Assembly: GCF_019457885.1 (NCBI RefSeq) | Contig: NZ_JAHZST010000015.1 | Coordinates: 62,001-126,000 of the forward strand | DNA: 64,000 nt | Source of the DNA: Shewanella nanhaiensis | GTDB taxonomy: Bacteria; Pseudomonadota; Gammaproteobacteria; Enterobacterales; Shewanellaceae | Direction: 5' to 3' | In this document: one piece after another, positions 61,624-64,000 of the stretch | Layout of the letters: the number at the start of each line of letters is the position of its first letter | Numbering within the stretch: position 1 is the stretch's first letter | The notes under the pieces: generated by a model | The model's database searches: none | What the model was told of the DNA's origin: nothing | Seen by the model: the letters and a program-made list of their open reading frames with translations, nothing else | Position numbers and translations under genes: made by a program

Positions 61624-61794
61624 ATGTCAAACTTCTACGATAATGATGATCTTCTCTGGGACAGTGAAATAGGTGAAGAGACTCGCGATAAACAGAAGAG
61701 TAAACGCAATAAGCATAATCGCAGGCAATTATCAGATCAAAAACGTCAAGCTTTCGAGCCAGAGCAAGCTAGCAGATCGACCTACCACTCCTAG
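61624..61794 (+). CDS. small charged protein, 56 residues
   Basis: The product reads MSNFYDNDDLLWDSEIGEET and then a basic section DKQKSKRNKHNRRQLSDQKR. It has an acidic N-terminal half and a basic C-terminal half, without signal or hydrophobic core. It lies after the rsmB-like terminator with its own start; TTG at 61612 is also possible. Function is unknown; it may be a lineage-specific small protein. Confidence 0.45.
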   Translation: MSNFYDNDDLLWDSEIGEETRDKQKSKRNKHNRRQLSDQKRQAFEPEQASRSTYHS

Positions 61795-62051
61795 TCAAAT
61801 ATAGATTCTCTACTGTAGGTTTAACCACAGCCTCAACAATATTCTGGCTTGATGCTCTGCCACCTAAAAGGTCATGCAGTCTCAAGCCTTAAAGAGGCGT
61901 AAAACAACCTCTTTTCCATCGCAATCCCCCCTGCTAAATTTGATTATTCCCAGATCTCTTATATCCTAAATCATTCATACGTAAAGAAATAACTATCTAA
62001 AGCTAGCATCCGTTAGAGATGTAATACTTGCCATACTAAGGAATAAAAAAA

Positions 62052-64000
62052 ATGGAACAATCACGTCCAAATTTTATCTACCCTTCGGGCTCCATGTTAA
62101 TGCACTCTCCTCTTATTCTTAATAAAGCTGATATGTATGGCTTTTTTATGAAAGGCAAGGAGCTGAACCTGCAAAAATCTATCGATACCAGTCTCAACCA
62201 AGTAGCAGGAAGCAGCATGTACTTTAAGGTGCTCTCTCCCTATGTGCTGACCAGTTTTACTCGGGTCGATAAAGCTTACTCAGCTTATCCTCAAGACCGG
62301 GATAAAGGCTGGATCCAGGAGACTGATATCATCACTTGGGTCATGGTCGGCAGAAAAAAAAGCGCCACAAGCGACGACATAAGCCATGTGTACTTTCATC
62401 CACTGCATATCTTCGTCAATGACGCCATGGCCCTAATCAATGGACGAGAGCTCTTTGGTTACCCAAAATATATGTGTGAGTATGAGATGCCGATGCCTGG
62501 GCAACCTCTCACTAAGCTGAGTCTGGCGGCCAAGAGCTTTAAAATCTTCTCAGCAGAAACGGAGCTGGCAATGCACCCTCTGCTTGAAGTGAACTGCGAA
62601 GCTAAAGAGGAGGAGCAGCTATCAACAGCTGATGCGATTAGCCAGACTTGGCAGTTGTTTAAAGATCAAACCGATTTCATTCCTGAACTGGATAGTCTAG
62701 GTGAAGAACAGCTCTTTAGCTTACTCTTCAAACCTGCCATCGATCAGGTTTTTCTTAAGCAGTTACCTGACTCATCTGGTGATAAAGCGGTTTACCAAGC
62801 AATCACCGCCGCCCCTGCCAAAGTCAACAAAGTTCATTCACTCTCCCTACTTGAAAATGATCTACTCGCCACCGTATTTGACAACGACAGCTTCCCGCTG
62901 AAAGAATCGCTTGGGGTTGAGCTGGGTGAGCAACATGTCCTGCTCCCCTACCATGTTAATTTCGATTTCGAAGTTCCTGCAGGCGAGGTGCTTGTCGATA
63001 ACTCAGAACTTAAAAAAGAGAAGATAGCTATTTTAGGTGGTGGGGTCGCCGCCATCACAGCCGCCGCCTGCCTCACGGAGCAACCGGGGTGGCAAAACCG
63101 CTATGAGATAGATATCTATCAGATGGGATGGCGCATTGGTGGCAAAGGTGCCAGCGGCCGCAATGCCGAATATGGCCAACGAATTGAGGAACATGGGCTA
63201 CATATCTGGTTTGGCTTCTACCAAAATGCTTTTAGCTTGATGCGAAAAGCTTACGAGGAGTTAGACAGACCAGCTGGAACCCCACTGGCGACCTTTTTAG
63301 ATGCTTTCAAACCCCATAATTTTATTGTACTTCAGGAAAATGTGGGCGGAGACTCAGACAGTTGGCCAATAGTGTTCCCAGAGCGAAGCGGCCTTCCAGG
63401 AGACAACACAGAAACCTTAACTTTATGGAAAGTGGTAAAAGCGGCCTTTAGCTGGATCCGACAGTGGCTCTCGGATATGGATGAGATACTCGATGAGTCA
63501 AACAGCGAATCAGCGAAGCCCATTCACTGGTTTAGTGAAGAGTGGTTTGAGCGTCTCAATGACAAAATAGATGACTCTCTTGAAGATGCAAGAGAGAGCT
63601 TATCAACACTGGGAGATAAGCTTGAATGTCACTTTAATCAGCTCATTGGACGTGAGTGTGACGATCATGTTCACCATGATGATGAGGGATTGATCGAAAG
63701 CGCCGTAGACAGCCTCAGAGCTAGGCTAGAGGAGCGCTTCATCGATAAGTTAGAGACTAATGATGAGCTACGCCGTCTCTATATCGCCGCTGATCTGGGA
63801 CTCACCATACTCAAAGGTATGTTTGCCGATGATGTGTTTGCAAAAGGGTTCGATGCCATTAACGATTATGATTACCGCGAGTGGCTAACTAAGCATGGAG
63901 CGAATCAAACCTTCACTGTTGACTCAGCTCCAGTTAGAGGCTTTTACGATCTGGTATTCGCCTACGAAAAGGGAGATTTTGATAAACCTAACCTTGAAGC
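62052..64000 (+). CDS. acetoacetate-decarboxylase-like / FAD oxidoreductase fusion, 3'-truncated
   Basis: The open frame runs to the window edge without a stop (649 codons). Residues about 10-230 look like an acetoacetate decarboxylase fold; INGRELFGYPKYMCEYEMP contains the GYPK active-site type lysine motif. From about residue 320 a FAD-binding Rossmann fold begins (KIAILGGGVAAITAAACLTE), followed by YQMGWRIGGKGASGRN and HGLHIWFGFY, resembling carotenoid desaturase/amine-oxidase-type flavoproteins. The remainder is helical and acidic. The fusion suggests paired decarboxylation and oxidation of a lipid or polyketide-like substrate, which is inference. The ATG at 62052 has a weak ribosome site. 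Confidence 0.75.
   Translation, partial: MEQSRPNFIYPSGSMLMHSPLILNKADMYGFFMKGKELNLQKSIDTSLNQVAGSSMYFKVLSPYVLTSFTRVDKAYSAYPQDRDKGWIQETDIITWVMVGRKKSATSDDISHVYFHPLHIFVNDAMALINGRELFGYPKYMCEYEMPMPGQPLTKLSLAAKSFKIFSAETELAMHPLLEVNCEAKEEEQLSTADAISQTWQLFKDQTDFIPELDSLGEEQLFSLLFKPAIDQVFLKQLPDSSGDKAVYQAITAAPAKVNKVHSLSLLENDLLATVFDNDSFPLKESLGVELGEQHVLLPYHVNFDFEVPAGEVLVDNSELKKEKIAILGGGVAAITAAACLTEQPGWQNRYEIDIYQMGWRIGGKGASGRNAEYGQRIEEHGLHIWFGFYQNAFSLMRKAYEELDRPAGTPLATFLDAFKPHNFIVLQENVGGDSDSWPIVFPERSGLPGDNTETLTLWKVVKAAFSWIRQWLSDMDEILDESNSESAKPIHWFSEEWFERLNDKIDDSLEDARESLSTLGDKLECHFNQLIGRECDDHVHHDDEGLIESAVDSLRARLEERFIDKLETNDELRRLYIAADLGLTILKGMFADDVFAKGFDAINDYDYREWLTKHGANQTFTVDSAPVRGFYDLVFAYEKGDFDKPNLE

Noticed and set aside
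1..64000. CRISPR arrays, tRNA or rRNA genes
   Set aside because: No regularly spaced identical repeats and no cloverleaf or rRNA-like segments were recognised by eye; a covariance search would be needed to exclude a tRNA fully.

Overview
The window looks like chromosome of a marine gammaproteobacterium, most probably a Shewanella. The reasons are a complete Na+-translocating NADH:quinone reductase (nqrABCDEF) operon, typical Shewanella-type housekeeping genes (rsuA, fdxA, cmoM, deoD, metY, rsmB-like, tpm), a large secretome (nuclease, two proteases, cyclodextrin glucanotransferase, porin), and dispersed short repeats of a kind common in that genus. The genus call is inference from protein family content; the species is not determined. 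No rRNA, tRNA or CRISPR array was seen.

Layout. 1-3034: repeat-rich accessory strip with an IS10-like element (transposase carrying an in-frame stop) and copies of a hairpin-bearing dispersed repeat. 3038-12451: YgjV-like membrane protein, short Crp-type regulator, exported catalase with an ankyrin partner, modular secreted endonuclease, radical SAM enzyme, GNAT, and a chemoreceptor with a C-terminal cytoplasmic sensor. 12650-18701: the nqr operon on the minus strand, with an extra 45-codon ORF wedged between nqrB and nqrC. 18964-27541: amidohydrolase, atypical ApbE, atypical Nramp, a small Cys/His/Asp protein, an LRR protein, rsuA, a FAD dehydrogenase and ferredoxin. 27627-33819: lipoxygenase-like protein with a small Tat-signal partner, divergent from a cyclodextrin glucanotransferase, then cmoM. 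34012-39072: LysR regulator followed by a cluster of mostly unrecognised, largely secreted proteins, with a 49-bp duplicated upstream element containing a LysR-box-like dyad. 39232-47307: two copies of a 265-bp MITE-like element, deoD, MFS transporter, Crp-type regulator, cold-shock/DUF3465 fusion, zinc-ribbon protein, metY and an HD-GYP phosphodiesterase. 47417-53957: secreted metalloprotease, porin and subtilase, all minus strand. 54211-64000: DUF2461, TetR/GST locus with two matching operator-like boxes, ac4C hydrolase, DUF2076, tpm/MerR, rsmB-like, a small protein, and a partial gene fusing an acetoacetate-decarboxylase-like domain to a FAD oxidoreductase that runs off the window.

How genes work together. 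The nqr operon makes a respiratory sodium pump whose NqrB and NqrC carry the usual SGAT flavinylation motifs; an ApbE lies nearby but lacks a signal peptide and a usual metal-binding Asp, so it is doubtful as their flavin transferase. Catalase plus ankyrin protein form a peroxide-defence pair. The TetR gene and the two divergent glutathione transferases look like an electrophile-response unit. Lipoxygenase-like protein plus Tat partner, and the decarboxylase-oxidoreductase fusion, suggest lipid or secondary metabolism of unknown purpose. The most interesting candidates for undescribed biology are the nqrB-nqrC mini-ORF, the lipoxygenase/Tat pair with an altered iron site, and the LysR-linked secreted cluster with duplicated control element.
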